From contig JAJZQR010000061.1 of NCBI GenBank assembly GCA_021806765.1, positions 1 through 23,609 on the forward strand: a stretch of DNA of 23,609 nt. Reading direction: 5' to 3'. The stretch's first letter is position 1, and each line of letters starts with the position of its first letter. Source of the DNA: Chloroflexota bacterium. GTDB lineage: Bacteria > Chloroflexota > UBA6077. Shown here one piece after another: positions 7,284 through 14,874 of the stretch. A program made the position numbers and the translations under genes. Under the pieces are notes generated by a model. The model saw only the letters and a list, made by a program, of their open reading frames with translations. It did not search any database and was not told where the DNA came from.

Positions 7284-8389
7284 GGTTCGATACTCACATA
7301 AGGAGATGATGGGGCGGTCCCGATCCGAACCGGCAGGTCCGGGAGCCTCTGCTCCAACCTCTGTTGGACGGCTTCCAGCACCGGGCGCTCCGTGGCGAAG
7401 TGATCCAGGATCACCAAATCGAGGCCTCGGGCAACAGCCTCCTGGGCATCATGGTACCGCACATCGGCCGTTATGAAAAGTGTTGCCCCGCTCTTGACCA
7501 CATCGCCCAAGAAAGAGGAACCACTTCCCCCTACCACGGCCACCCGCTGATGGGTTCGTTTGGGATCGCCCGCCACCTGGCAGACAGTGCTGGAGAGCCT
7601 CGATGCAGCATCCCGGGCAAGCTGGCCGGTGGGCCGGGGAGAGGGCAGCGTCCCCACGGCGCCAAAGCCGAAGGGCGTCACCCGGTTGGCCATGGGCAGG
7701 AGATCGTAGGCAATCTCCTCGTAGGGGTGAGCCTTCCGCATTCCCTCCAGCACGGCCCCCAACCGGGTATGGGGAACCACCCCCTCCACCCGGTACTCCT
7801 CCACCTTCTCCTCCCCACCGACGCTCCCCAGGTAGGGGTGGGCTCCCTCTTCCGGGCGGAACTGGCCGGTGCCCAGCACCTGCCAGAAGCAGTGGCTGTA
7901 GTTGCCGATCCTGCCCGCACCCGCCTCGGCCATGGCGTTCTTGAGGGCTTCGGCGTGGCTGGGGGGCACGTAGACCACGATCTTGTACTCCGGCCGATCC
8001 ACCCGCGACAGCAGCCGGACCTCGGAGAGCCCCAGCGCTTCGGCCAGAGCGAAGCTGGTGCCCCAGGGCATCACATCCAGGTTGGTGTGGGCTGCCCACA
8101 CCGAGATCCCCTTCTGAACCAGCTGGCCGACCAGCGATCCGGTAGGCGCGCCCAGATCCAACGACTTCAGGGGCTTGAACAGCAGGGGGTGGTGGGCGAA
8201 CAGCAGATTGCAGCCCAATCTGGCCGCCTCTTCAGCCACTCCAGCAGTGACGTCCAGGGTCAGCAGAACGCCCGAGACCGCCTGACCCGGGATCCTCACC
8301 TGCCAGCCCGGGTTATCCCAACTCTCCGCCAGGGAGATGGGGACCATCTCGTCCAGAAGGGCGCCGATGCTATCGGTGTCCACTTGCAC
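7280..8389 (-). CDS. Nif3-like dinuclear metal-centre protein (YqfO type)
   Basis: Member of the Nif3/YbgI/YqfO family, often annotated GTP cyclohydrolase 1 type 2-like; the physiological function is unresolved. Seen: 369 residues, the long form. The N-terminal half carries FAHHPLLFKPLKSLD and WAAHTNLDVMPWGTSFALAE, the metal-ligand histidines and aspartate. A middle insert (about 134-235, IVVYVPPSHAEALKNAMAEAG and HPYEEIAYDLLP) is the PII/CutA-like domain found only in long homologues. The C-terminal half ends with ADVRYHDAQEAVARGLDLVILDHFATE, the remaining metal ligands. The start is GTG; either the first GTG or one two codons later (preceded by GAAGG) fits. It overlaps the zinc-ribbon gene by 4 bases, a common pairing. 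Confidence 0.93.
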   Translation of the reverse strand: MQVDTDSIGALLDEMVPISLAESWDNPGWQVRIPGQAVSGVLLTLDVTAGVAEEAARLGCNLLFAHHPLLFKPLKSLDLGAPTGSLVGQLVQKGISVWAAHTNLDVMPWGTSFALAEALGLSEVRLLSRVDRPEYKIVVYVPPSHAEALKNAMAEAGAGRIGNYSHCFWQVLGTGQFRPEEGAHPYLGSVGGEEKVEEYRVEGVVPHTRLGAVLEGMRKAHPYEEIAYDLLPMANRVTPFGFGAVGTLPSPRPTGQLARDAASRLSSTVCQVAGDPKRTHQRVAVVGGSGSSFLGDVVKSGATLFITADVRYHDAQEAVARGLDLVILDHFATERPVLEAVQQRLEQRLPDLPVRIGTAPSSPYVSIEP

Positions 8390-8418
8390 CTTCGTTCGAA
8401 TTGGCTGTCATCCCGTCG

Positions 8419-8448
8419 TGTAGAGACGCGACATGTCGCGTCTCTACA
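8419..8448. repeat. 30-bp perfect palindrome (REP-like)
   Basis: The half-site TGTAGAGACGCGACA (8419-8433) is followed directly by its exact reverse complement (8434-8448). It fills the gap between the nif3-like gene and the PIG-L gene. There is no U-tract, so it is not a typical intrinsic terminator. From general knowledge, GTAGAGACG...CGTCTCTAC palindromes are dispersed repeats in cyanobacterial and some Chloroflexota genomes, so this is probably one copy of such a family. It could also act as an mRNA-stabilising or attenuating stem at the end of the upstream operon. Confidence 0.85.
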
Positions 8449-8457
8449 TCCGGCCGG

Positions 8458-9156
8458 TTACCTCTGCTCGATGCGGTGAAACTCTTCAGCCAACTCCAGG
8501 TCGTGGGCCTGGCCCACCCGTCGGGCCCAATCGTAGATCCGCTCCTTGAGGTCGGTAATCCGCGTCACCTGAGTCTCGTGAGCCCGCAGGGCGTGCAGCT
8601 TTCCCTCGATAGTGGTAGAGGTATCCACCCAGACGTTGGCGTCGTCGGTCCCGAACAGCAGGATCTCGGGCACCGTGTGGGGCATCAACCCGGCCTGGTG
8701 CAGATGAGGGAAGTAGAGATGATCCCGCGCAGCCACCATGGCGTCCAGGGTACAGATGCCCACGTTCCGATGGTCCGGATGCAACTGATACCGGCGCCAC
8801 GGATCGTGAACCATGAGCACGTCGGGCCGGAACTCCCGGATCACCCGGGTGATCCGCTCCCGGTTGGCCAGGGTCGACGGAAACTCGCCATCGGCCTCTC
8901 CCAGGAACTGCACGCCCGCGACACCGAGCCGCCTGGCCGCCTCCCGTTGTTCCTCCTGACGTATGGGTGTGAGCTGCTCCCCCGTCATCTGCAGATCCTT
9001 GGTCCCCTTGTCTCCGTTGGTGCACACCAAATAGTTGACTTCGCATCCCTGACGGGTCCACCGCAGGATGGATCCTCCGCAGGCAAACTCCGTATCGTCA
9101 GGGTGGGCTCCCACCACCAATACCTTTTTCGGTTTGTCGACCTGTCCTATCTCCAC
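8458..9156 (-). CDS. PIG-L family N-acetylglucosaminyl deacetylase (MshB/BshB-like)
   Basis: Zinc hydrolase expected to remove the acetyl group from a GlcNAc-containing intermediate. Seen: the zinc motif AHPDDTE near the N-terminus, CGGSILRWTRQG, and a second metal/active-site segment HDPWRRYQLHPDHRNVG. Length (about 232) is typical. An open frame begins at a TTG (9160-9162), but AGAGG is placed 6 bases before the GTG at 9154-9156, so that start is preferred. It is 23 bases downstream of the glycosyltransferase. Mycothiol (MshB) and bacillithiol (BshB) pathways both use a PIG-L enzyme right after a GT4 enzyme, which suggests this protein acts on that enzyme's product. The exact substrate cannot be read from sequence. 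Confidence 0.9.
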   Translation of the reverse strand: MEIGQVDKPKKVLVVGAHPDDTEFACGGSILRWTRQGCEVNYLVCTNGDKGTKDLQMTGEQLTPIRQEEQREAARRLGVAGVQFLGEADGEFPSTLANRERITRVIREFRPDVLMVHDPWRRYQLHPDHRNVGICTLDAMVAARDHLYFPHLHQAGLMPHTVPEILLFGTDDANVWVDTSTTIEGKLHALRAHETQVTRITDLKERIYDWARRVGQAHDLELAEEFHRIEQR

Positions 9157-9179
9157 AATCAACCTCTATCGAAGCTTGT

Positions 9180-10448
9180 TCACCCCATGCACGCCGCCGC
9201 GCAACCGGACCTGGCCTCCACCAGCTCGCTGTACAACTGGAGGGTTCGATCCGCCGCCGAAGCCCACGAGAAGCCCCGGGCGGCCTCTACCGCACCCGCC
9301 GACAGAGAGGAATGGAGGTCGGGGTCCAGGAGAACGGCTCGAATGGCCGCCGCAAACTGCTTCGGATCTCGCCGCCGCACCAGGAATCCAGTCTTGCCAT
9401 GCTGCACGGTCCACTGAAGCCCACCAACGCCGGAGGCCACCACGGGTACGCCACAGGCCATGGCCTCAAGCGCCACCAGACCGAAGGACTCGTACCGGGA
9501 CGGGACCGCCACCACGTCGGCCGCCGAATAGTACGCGGGCAGGCTTGAGTGTGGGACTGCCCCCTGGAAGGTAACCCGCTCCCCCACACCCAGTTCTGCC
9601 GCCAGGATCCTCAGCCTCTCCATCTCCGTCGCCTCGGGATCCGCAAGATCCGCCGGATTGCGTCCGCCCACCACCATGAGGCGAGGCTTCTCGTCCTCGG
9701 GCCACCCGTTGATCAGTTGCGCGAAGGCCCGCAGGAGGAGATCGATGCCCTTTAGCCTCTGGATGCGCCCCACGAAGAGCACCAGCTTCCCTGGGCCCAG
9801 GCCTAGAAGTGCCCTGGCTGCGTCGGCGAAGAATGGACGGAAGAGATCGGTATCCACGCCGCCCGGCACCATCCGAATGCGGGAGCGAAGAGCGCCGTAG
9901 AAATCCGCCATTTGCTCCATGTCGGTGGGGCTGACAGCCACCACCCGATCAGCGGCCAGCATGGCCAACCGCTCGATCTCTATCCGCTCCGCATTCTCAC
10001 GCTCACTGCCATTGCGGGAGACACGGTTCTTCAACTGCCCGAGGGTGTGGAACATGGCCACCAGGGGGACATGCCATTGGGTAGCCAGGGCGGTGGCAAC
10101 AGGGCTGGACAGCCAGTAGTGGCCGTGGACCAGGTGGTAGCTGTGACCGGCACGCCACTGAAACTCTCGAACCCCCTGAGTGAACTGGGGCAGATACCGC
10201 AGGACGTCGTACTTGTCCATGGCCCTCGCGGGGCCAGCGTCAAGGTGGATTACTCGGGCGTTTTCGCCGAATTCCACGATATCGGGAACGTCAGGCTCCT
10301 GACGGCGGGTGAACACATCCACCGCCACACCCCTGCTCCCCAGATGGCGGCTCAGTTCCCGAACGTACACGTTCATGCCCCCGGTCTCCCGACTTCCCAA
10401 TCGAGCCAGGGGGCAGGTGTGCACACTGATTACTGCGACCTGCAGCAT
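9180..10448 (-). CDS. GT4-family glycosyltransferase, MshA-like
   Basis: Retaining GT-B glycosyltransferase. Seen: 422 residues. The N-terminal domain begins VAVISVHTCPLARLGSRETG followed by GMNVYVRELSRHLGSRGV, the MshA / sucrose-phosphate-synthase pattern, with HGHYWLS and FHTLGQLKN further in. The C-terminal nucleotide-sugar domain has VPGGVDTDLFRPF, LVLFVGRIQRLKGIDLLL and PSRYESFGLVALEAMACGVP, containing the E-x7-E motif. MshA adds GlcNAc from UDP-GlcNAc to inositol-3-phosphate; BshA adds it to malate. The GGMNVYVREL signature favours the MshA side, but acceptor specificity is not proven. It starts 2 bases after the GNAT gene stop (TAG-CG-ATG), and the PIG-L deacetylase follows, so the three are one operon. 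Confidence 0.92.
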   Translation of the reverse strand: MLQVAVISVHTCPLARLGSRETGGMNVYVRELSRHLGSRGVAVDVFTRRQEPDVPDIVEFGENARVIHLDAGPARAMDKYDVLRYLPQFTQGVREFQWRAGHSYHLVHGHYWLSSPVATALATQWHVPLVAMFHTLGQLKNRVSRNGSERENAERIEIERLAMLAADRVVAVSPTDMEQMADFYGALRSRIRMVPGGVDTDLFRPFFADAARALLGLGPGKLVLFVGRIQRLKGIDLLLRAFAQLINGWPEDEKPRLMVVGGRNPADLADPEATEMERLRILAAELGVGERVTFQGAVPHSSLPAYYSAADVVAVPSRYESFGLVALEAMACGVPVVASGVGGLQWTVQHGKTGFLVRRRDPKQFAAAIRAVLLDPDLHSSLSAGAVEAARGFSWASAADRTLQLYSELVEARSGCAAACMG

Positions 10449-10450
10449 CG

Positions 10451-11521
10451 CTATCCTCGGTAGGTCTCATCCTCCGCCTCGCCGGAGCCCGCCGGCAGGA
10501 GGGTGAGAGTGTAGATGGGGTTATCCCGAGCCCCGAAATCGTACTTGTAGGGCTCGTTCCCCCGCATGAAGTCGTACCACTCCTTGCCCAGATCGATGGC
10601 CTGCTGGATCTCGGCGGCGTGGAGGGCAATGCCCACGGAGTGAACCCGATACTCCGGGTCCAAGCCGGAGTTGTACAGCAGCATTCGGTCGTCTCGGGAG
10701 AAAGCCATAGAGGCTGCCACCTCCCGCCCGTCGATCTGCATCAGGTTCAGCCGCATCCACCCCTCCACAGCGAAGGCATCTCCGATGCTTCGGAAGAACG
10801 AGGCCGTGGTCTCGTCCAGGAAAGCGGCCTTGTCCGGGCGAGAGGCCCGATGGAGACGGAAGAAGCTGTCCATCCCCGCGGCCACCTCCTCGGGGGTCGT
10901 CAAGTGCTGGAAGGTCTGAACACCGGCGGCCTGGGATCGGCGGATTTTCCGTCGCAGTTCGTGCCGGTGAGTCTTGCTAAGGCTGGCCAGGTACTCCTCC
11001 CATGTAGGTGCCAGACGCACCGTAGGGCAGGTATTGCTGTCTCGAGACCAGCTTTCCATCCCTCGCCGCTGGACCGCCTCCCGGAAACTCCCCAGCAGCA
11101 GGGAATCGGCGGGCAGACTGCGCAGCTCCACCCGCTCCCAGCGGCCCCGGCCCTCCTGGACAAAGCCCGCCAGCGCCTCGGAAAGGGCCTCCCGGAACGC
11201 CGGGGCCACCAGCACGTCCCCATAGTCGGTGGTGCGATCGCTGCCGATCAGGGCCAACTGGCGGACTCCCGTTGCGTCGACCTCGATCATCATCGGTGCG
11301 ATCCCCACCAGCCGGCCCTCGCTGCTCAGGGCGAGGATCTGAATCTCGCTGCCGGAGCCGAAGGTGTTCCACCAGTGGTAGAACCAGTGCCAGCTCAGGA
11401 AGACGTTCCAGCCACCGTGCTGCTGGAACAGCTCCTTCCAGTCCTCCTCCAGGAGCTGGAAGGCAGAGGGATTATCGTAGACCCGTATCACGGGCGTCGG
11501 GCAGAGTAGATTTGCAGTCAT
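10451..11521 (-). CDS. GNAT-superfamily acyltransferase, CelD/BcsL (FemAB-like) type
   Basis: Seen: 356 residues. The N-terminal part contains WKELFQQHGGWNVFLSWHW, the usual opening of the CelD/BcsL family, and GRLVGIAPMMIE. The C-terminal GNAT fold (about 175-330) includes LSKTHRHELRRKIRRSQAAG, DGREVAASMAFSRDDRMLLY and YRVHSVGIALHAAEIQQAID, ending with KEWYDFMRGNEPYKYDFGA. Members acylate or aminoacylate sugars, lipids or peptidoglycan precursors; substrates are mostly unknown. It is first gene of the operon with the glycosyltransferase and the deacetylase, downstream of promoter 11648-11676. In context it could modify the amine freed by the deacetylase. That is inference; MshD and MshC are different families. 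Confidence 0.85.
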   Translation of the reverse strand: MTANLLCPTPVIRVYDNPSAFQLLEEDWKELFQQHGGWNVFLSWHWFYHWWNTFGSGSEIQILALSSEGRLVGIAPMMIEVDATGVRQLALIGSDRTTDYGDVLVAPAFREALSEALAGFVQEGRGRWERVELRSLPADSLLLGSFREAVQRRGMESWSRDSNTCPTVRLAPTWEEYLASLSKTHRHELRRKIRRSQAAGVQTFQHLTTPEEVAAGMDSFFRLHRASRPDKAAFLDETTASFFRSIGDAFAVEGWMRLNLMQIDGREVAASMAFSRDDRMLLYNSGLDPEYRVHSVGIALHAAEIQQAIDLGKEWYDFMRGNEPYKYDFGARDNPIYTLTLLPAGSGEAEDETYRG

Positions 11522-11567
11522 GCCTCTTCTTCAACGTCCTGCATGGCAGAAGGGCTGACGACAAAAC

Positions 11568-11586
11568 CGCCGGCCCTGGGCCGGCG
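11568..11586. promoter_or_regulatory. GC-rich leader hairpin followed by short T-run (possible attenuator)
   Basis: CGCCGGCCC (11568-11576) and its exact complement GGGCCGGCG (11578-11586) can form a strong hairpin. On the minus strand it is followed by GTTTTG, a short U-run. It lies about 50 bases upstream of the GNAT start and downstream of the predicted promoter, so it would sit in the 5' leader of the GNAT-GT-deacetylase transcript. It may act as an attenuator or as a weak terminator of upstream transcription. Confidence 0.5.
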
Positions 11587-11647
11587 ATCTTCCGTCGATC
11601 TTCGGTCATGCGTGGGATTGGATCGATTTCCTTTACACTGATGAAGG

Positions 11648-11676
11648 ATTGTAGCACCCAGGCGATACCCAGGCAA
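11648..11676 (-). promoter_or_regulatory. Sigma-70-type promoter of the GNAT-GT4-PIG-L operon
   Basis: On the minus strand TTGCCT (11671-11676) and TACAAT (11648-11653) are separated by exactly 17 bases. Transcription would begin near 11641, leaving a leader of about 120 bases containing hairpin 11568-11586. Directly upstream lie nested inverted repeats (11683-11731). Confidence 0.65.
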
Positions 11677-11682
11677 GCTTCC

Positions 11683-11731
11683 GCTAAAGGGCGTAGAGAG
11701 CCTCTATGCCCCACCCTATTCACCCTTTAGC
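11683..11731. terminator. Nested inverted repeats, possible terminator or operator
   Basis: Outer arms GCTAAAGGG (11683-11691) and CCCTTTAGC (11723-11731) are exact complements. Inside them GGGCGTAGAG (11689-11698) pairs with CTCTATGCCC (11702-11711), with one G-T wobble and a 3-base loop. The two stems share bases 11689-11691, so they are partly alternative structures. The element lies downstream of the small membrane-protein gene and just upstream of the -35 at 11671-11676, so it could end that transcript or bind a regulator. The T-run is only three bases. Confidence 0.4.
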
Positions 11732-11785
11732 AGGGTCAGTACCAGGCCGCCAGGACCGTTTCGCGGATGGAAGGTGAATGTGCAC

Positions 11786-12211
11786 TCAGTACCTGGGAAT
11801 GGTCATCACTGCTGCCATGGCGATCAAGGCCAGGGCACTCCAGGCGACGGAGTAGACTAACCGGCTCACCCTGTCGGCGTCGAACACCCTCAGGCGGGAA
11901 CGAAGGTCTCGCTCGTTCCTGACGAGAGCCGTGGCCATCGCCACCACCAGACCCAGGATAGCCGGACTCCATCGAAATCCAAAGGTCGGTTCGGAGGGGG
12001 GATTGTTGGCGCTCTGGACGATGAGCCACACGGCAAGCATGTAGCCCGCAAACGCCGCCAGATTGGGAAGCTGTCGCTTCCGTTCGGCCTCCTTGTAGGC
12101 TCCCACCCCCGACAGGCTGAACTGATCCGATGCCCGCCCTCGTGACTGCATATCCTCCGAGCGCTCCCGCTGTCTCGACGGCTTCTCCACCCGCCTCTTG
12201 GTCTTGCTCAC
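11786..12211 (-). CDS. Small hypothetical membrane protein with three predicted helices
   Basis: I do not recognise a family. Seen: 141 residues. The first 48 are very basic and hydrophilic (KTKRRVEKPSRQRERSED and EAERKRQ). Three hydrophobic segments follow: about 50-68 (LAAFAGYMLAVWLIVQSA), 81-97 (WSPAILGLVVAMATALV) and 118-138 (LVYSVAWSALALIAMAAVM). A charged loop (RNERDLRSRLRVFDADR) separates the last two. By the positive-inside rule the basic tail would be cytoplasmic. The start is GTG at 12209-12211 with GGGAG 10 bases upstream. It is on the same strand as the GNAT operon but separated from it by 264 bases with a promoter, so it is probably a separate unit. Confidence 0.65.
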   Translation of the reverse strand: MSKTKRRVEKPSRQRERSEDMQSRGRASDQFSLSGVGAYKEAERKRQLPNLAAFAGYMLAVWLIVQSANNPPSEPTFGFRWSPAILGLVVAMATALVRNERDLRSRLRVFDADRVSRLVYSVAWSALALIAMAAVMTIPRY

Positions 12212-12430
12212 GTCCCATTACTCCCTGACAGACTTCGTATGCGACCCCTACGGGGCCAGGGTGGCCCGGCGATACAGGGGGCCCGGTACCGAGTGCGCCA
12301 ACCCAGGGCTGCAAGGGATTGCGCTACACGTAGTCTACCAGACGAGACGGTCTCCGTGGGCAGGGGAGAGGATGAGAGGAGAGTGGTCTGTCCGTCAAGT
12401 TCGATGAGGTTTGTTCGACTGGGCACGGTC

Positions 12431-12488
12431 CCGTAGGAGCCGTCTCCCGGCGGCGATCCGGGTCGCCGGCAGGAACCGGCTCCTACGG
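12431..12488. repeat. REP-like imperfect palindrome
   Basis: CCGTAGGAGCCG (12431-12442) and CGGCTCCTACGG (12477-12488) are exact complements. The 34 bases between them are also largely self-complementary (TCCCGGCGGCGA against TCGCCGGCAGGA), so the whole 58-bp unit folds as one long hairpin. The pattern matches intergenic REP-type repeats. A smaller hairpin, GCCCGC/GCGGGC with a 7-base loop, follows at 12496-12514. Both lie just after the sugar-binding-protein gene on the minus strand and may protect its mRNA end. The rest of 12212-12430 shows nothing recognisable. Confidence 0.7.
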
Positions 12489-12550
12489 CCTCCCAGCCCG
12501 CTCCTTTGGCGGGCAAACGTGCTGCGAACTTGGCGGATGGACCACTTAGC

Positions 12551-13951
12551 TTAAGCGACGGGTTGCTTCCATTTCTTGTAAATCTCCACCGCCTTGGCGT
12601 AGGCGTCGTCCATCGCCTTCTGCGGGTCCTTGCCGCCAGTGCAGACCTCCTGGAGCATCCTGCTAATGATCCAGGTGCTCAGCAGCTCGTCCATGGCGGC
12701 GTTGGGCGGGCCGGCGTAAGCCATGGCCTGGCCGTTCTGCATGATCTGCTTGTAGTTCTTGTAGGCCGGCTTGTCCCACATCGGGCGGTTCATCATGTTC
12801 TTGTAGATGGGCGCCCAGCGGTTGAGGCCGGTCTCGATGACCTTCTCGTAGTTCTTCGGGTCAATGAAGAACTTGAGCGCATCCTTAGCGGCGGCTGGGT
12901 CCTTCCCCCCCTTGAAGGCGACGAAAGCGCGCACGTCGACCATGTCGAACGCGCCCTTGGGGCCAGCCGGCATGCCGTACATCCCCGTGTTGACCAGCAG
13001 GTCCTTCGCGTCCTGCGTGGCGTCCTTCTTCACGGCCTCTGACTCCAGATATGCGTAGGTGGAATTGGGGTTGTGGATGAGCACAGCCTGCTTGGACTGG
13101 TACGCCTTGTTGTTGCCCGAGCTATCCCAGGTGGTGGCCCCAGGCGGGATGACCTTCTTGTCGTACATCTCCTTGACGACCTTGATGGCCTCCAGCATGC
13201 CCGGCCCTTTGAACTCCAGCGCGCCCTGCTCGGTCTGCACCTTGGCGTCGTAGGCCCAGGCCATCACCAGGAAGTTGTTGCTGGTATCGTTGTTCTCGCC
13301 CAGGCTCATAGCGTAGGTGAAGACTTGCGGCGGCTTGGAGACCTTGGGGGAGATGGTGATCACGTCTTCCCACTTTGCCGGGTACTCGACGTTGCCGGCC
13401 TTGAGCAGGTCGAGACGCACGTGCATCACCCAGGGGTTGACCACGTAGGGCGCACCGTAGTACTTGCCTTCGTAGCCGACGTTAAGGAGCGCGGCGTTGA
13501 AGATGCCGCCCTCCTTGGTCTTGGCGTCGCTGATGATGTCCGTGCAGTCAACCAGCAGGTCTTGCGCGCGGTAGTACTGCAGCTCGGACTCGAATGTGTA
13601 GGCAATGTCGGGTGGCTGCTTGCCTTCGATGCCTGCAGTGTAACGCTGGCGCCGCTCGGCCTCCGGCACGACCTGATAATCGATGTTGAAGCTGTTCTTA
13701 TCGCCCCACTGCTTGAAGACCTCGCCGATGGCGTCGTCGGCCGTCTTGTTGAAGCTGGGCGAGTTCCATACGGCGAGGGTTGGCTTCCCGCCGCTCTTGG
13801 CCGGCGCCTGTGTCGTGCCAGATTTGGCGGCGGGGGCACTTTCGCCCCCGCAGGCGGCTAGGAGCGAACCTGCCGCCAGCGTGCCCGCTCCCACTACTGA
13901 AAGCTTCAGCAGCTGCCGCCGGCTAACCTGCTTCTCCGCTAGGTCCGACAT
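12551..13951 (-). CDS. Sugar ABC transporter substrate-binding lipoprotein
   Basis: Extracytoplasmic cluster-B-type (MalE/UgpB-like) solute-binding protein. Seen from the chosen start: 466 residues. A twin-arginine motif SRRQLLK (10-16), a hydrophobic stretch and a lipobox LAAC (Cys34) indicate Tat-dependent export and lipid anchoring. A Ser/Ala/Lys-rich linker follows, and the mature domain begins at about KPTLAVWNSPSFNKTADDAI. The segment PPDIAYTFESELQYYRAQDLL is typical of these proteins. The substrate is not readable from sequence. The frame is open to 13978, but ATG at 13949-13951 has AAGGAG 8 bases upstream and is preferred. It follows two permease genes; a strong stem-loop lies in the 87-base gap. 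Confidence 0.93.
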   Translation of the reverse strand: MSDLAEKQVSRRQLLKLSVVGAGTLAAGSLLAACGGESAPAAKSGTTQAPAKSGGKPTLAVWNSPSFNKTADDAIGEVFKQWGDKNSFNIDYQVVPEAERRQRYTAGIEGKQPPDIAYTFESELQYYRAQDLLVDCTDIISDAKTKEGGIFNAALLNVGYEGKYYGAPYVVNPWVMHVRLDLLKAGNVEYPAKWEDVITISPKVSKPPQVFTYAMSLGENNDTSNNFLVMAWAYDAKVQTEQGALEFKGPGMLEAIKVVKEMYDKKVIPPGATTWDSSGNNKAYQSKQAVLIHNPNSTYAYLESEAVKKDATQDAKDLLVNTGMYGMPAGPKGAFDMVDVRAFVAFKGGKDPAAAKDALKFFIDPKNYEKVIETGLNRWAPIYKNMMNRPMWDKPAYKNYKQIMQNGQAMAYAGPPNAAMDELLSTWIISRMLQEVCTGGKDPQKAMDDAYAKAVEIYKKWKQPVA

Positions 13952-13993
13952 TGTGCCTTCTCCTTCCTCTTTCTTCACCGGGATAAGACCGAG

Positions 13994-14023
13994 GGCCGGC
14001 CGCGGGGGCGCCGCGGACCGGCC
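13994..14023. promoter_or_regulatory. Intercistronic GC stem-loop between permease and binding-protein genes
   Basis: GGCCGG-C-CGCGG (13994-14005) can pair with CCGCGG-A-CCGGCC (14011-14023), leaving a small loop and a one- or two-base bulge. It lies in the 87-base gap between the second permease gene and the binding-protein gene. Such stems often block 3'-5' decay or allow differential expression of the binding protein. There is no U-run, so it is unlikely to be a simple terminator. Confidence 0.5.
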
Positions 14024-14038
14024 ACGCTTGCGCCGGGC

Positions 14039-14869
14039 TTAGCCCTTGACTGCACCCAGCGTCAGGCCACGCACAACGTAGCGCTGAGCCACGGTATAGA
14101 GGATGATTGGCGGCAGCGAGCCGAGCGCCGCCGCAGCCATCATGCGACCCCAGAAGAACACGTCCTCCACCGCCATCGCCGTCAACCCGGCGGTAACAGG
14201 CCGGGTGTTCGCGTCCTGGTTGAAGACAAGAGCGTAGAGGAACTCGTTCCAGCTCAAGGTAAACGAGAAGAGCGCCACCACTACCAGGGCGGGCGCCGAG
14301 AGTGGCAGTGTTATGCGGAGGAGGGTGGTCAGGCGATTGCAGCCATCGATCAGGGCTGCCTCCTCCAGCTCGAACGGCACGGTCTTGAAATAGCCCACCA
14401 AGAGCCAGGTGCAGAAGGGCACGGTGAAGGTCAGGTCGGCCAAGATCAGGCCCTGCAGCGAGTTGAGGAGATTCAGGGCTCCCATCAGCTGGAAGAGCGG
14501 GATGAACAAGAGTGCGGGGGGCACGAGGTAGCTGTAGATGAGGCTGCGTGCCGCGATCGAGCGGCCGGCGAACTGGAGCCGAGTGATGGCGTAGGCCCCC
14601 AGGGCGCCAATGGCCATCGAGATCAGCGTGGTCGAAGTGGAGATGATCAGACTGTTCCTGAACTGCAGCACAAAGGCGGTCTGGGTGAACAGCTCACGCC
14701 AGTGCTGCGTGGTGAGGGTGGTCGGGATCAGCGAAGCCACCGGTCCGTAGATCTCGCCGTTCTCCTTGATCGAGGTGACGAGCATCCAGTAGAAAGGGAA
14801 GATTGTCCACAGCACCAGAATGGCTTGCACGGCGATGGTAATCGCCAGTTCGCGCCTGCTGCGTCTCAC
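14039..14869 (-). CDS. Carbohydrate ABC transporter permease (MalG type)
   Basis: Inner-membrane permease subunit. Seen: 276 residues from a GTG at 14867-14869, with about six hydrophobic helices: first about 7-28 (AITIAVQAILVLWTIFPFYW), then SLIISTSTTLISMAIGALGA and others. The cytoplasmic EAA loop reads FELEEAALIDGCNRLTTLLR, followed by ITLPLSAPAL, and docks the ATPase. The frame stays open upstream to 15379, but that part overlaps the first permease in another frame and is not protein-like. The GTG has GGAGG 10 bases upstream, located in the end of the first permease gene 5 bases away. No ATPase gene accompanies the set; carbohydrate importers of this type often share an MsmK-like ATPase encoded elsewhere. 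Confidence 0.93.
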   Translation of the reverse strand: MRRSRRELAITIAVQAILVLWTIFPFYWMLVTSIKENGEIYGPVASLIPTTLTTQHWRELFTQTAFVLQFRNSLIISTSTTLISMAIGALGAYAITRLQFAGRSIAARSLIYSYLVPPALLFIPLFQLMGALNLLNSLQGLILADLTFTVPFCTWLLVGYFKTVPFELEEAALIDGCNRLTTLLRITLPLSAPALVVVALFSFTLSWNEFLYALVFNQDANTRPVTAGLTAMAVEDVFFWGRMMAAAALGSLPPIILYTVAQRYVVRGLTLGAVKG

Positions 14870-14874
14870 GTTGC

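Noticed and set aside
11472..11723. Possible upstream peptide in the GNAT leader (83-codon frame)
   Set aside because: It overlaps the GNAT start and its sequence follows the hairpin rather than a protein pattern. There is no good ribosome site.
11736..12314. 192-codon minus-strand frame overlapping the small membrane protein
   Set aside because: Gly/Arg/Gln-rich composition without hydrophobic pattern. The alternative frame 11786-12211 has three clean membrane segments and a ribosome site.
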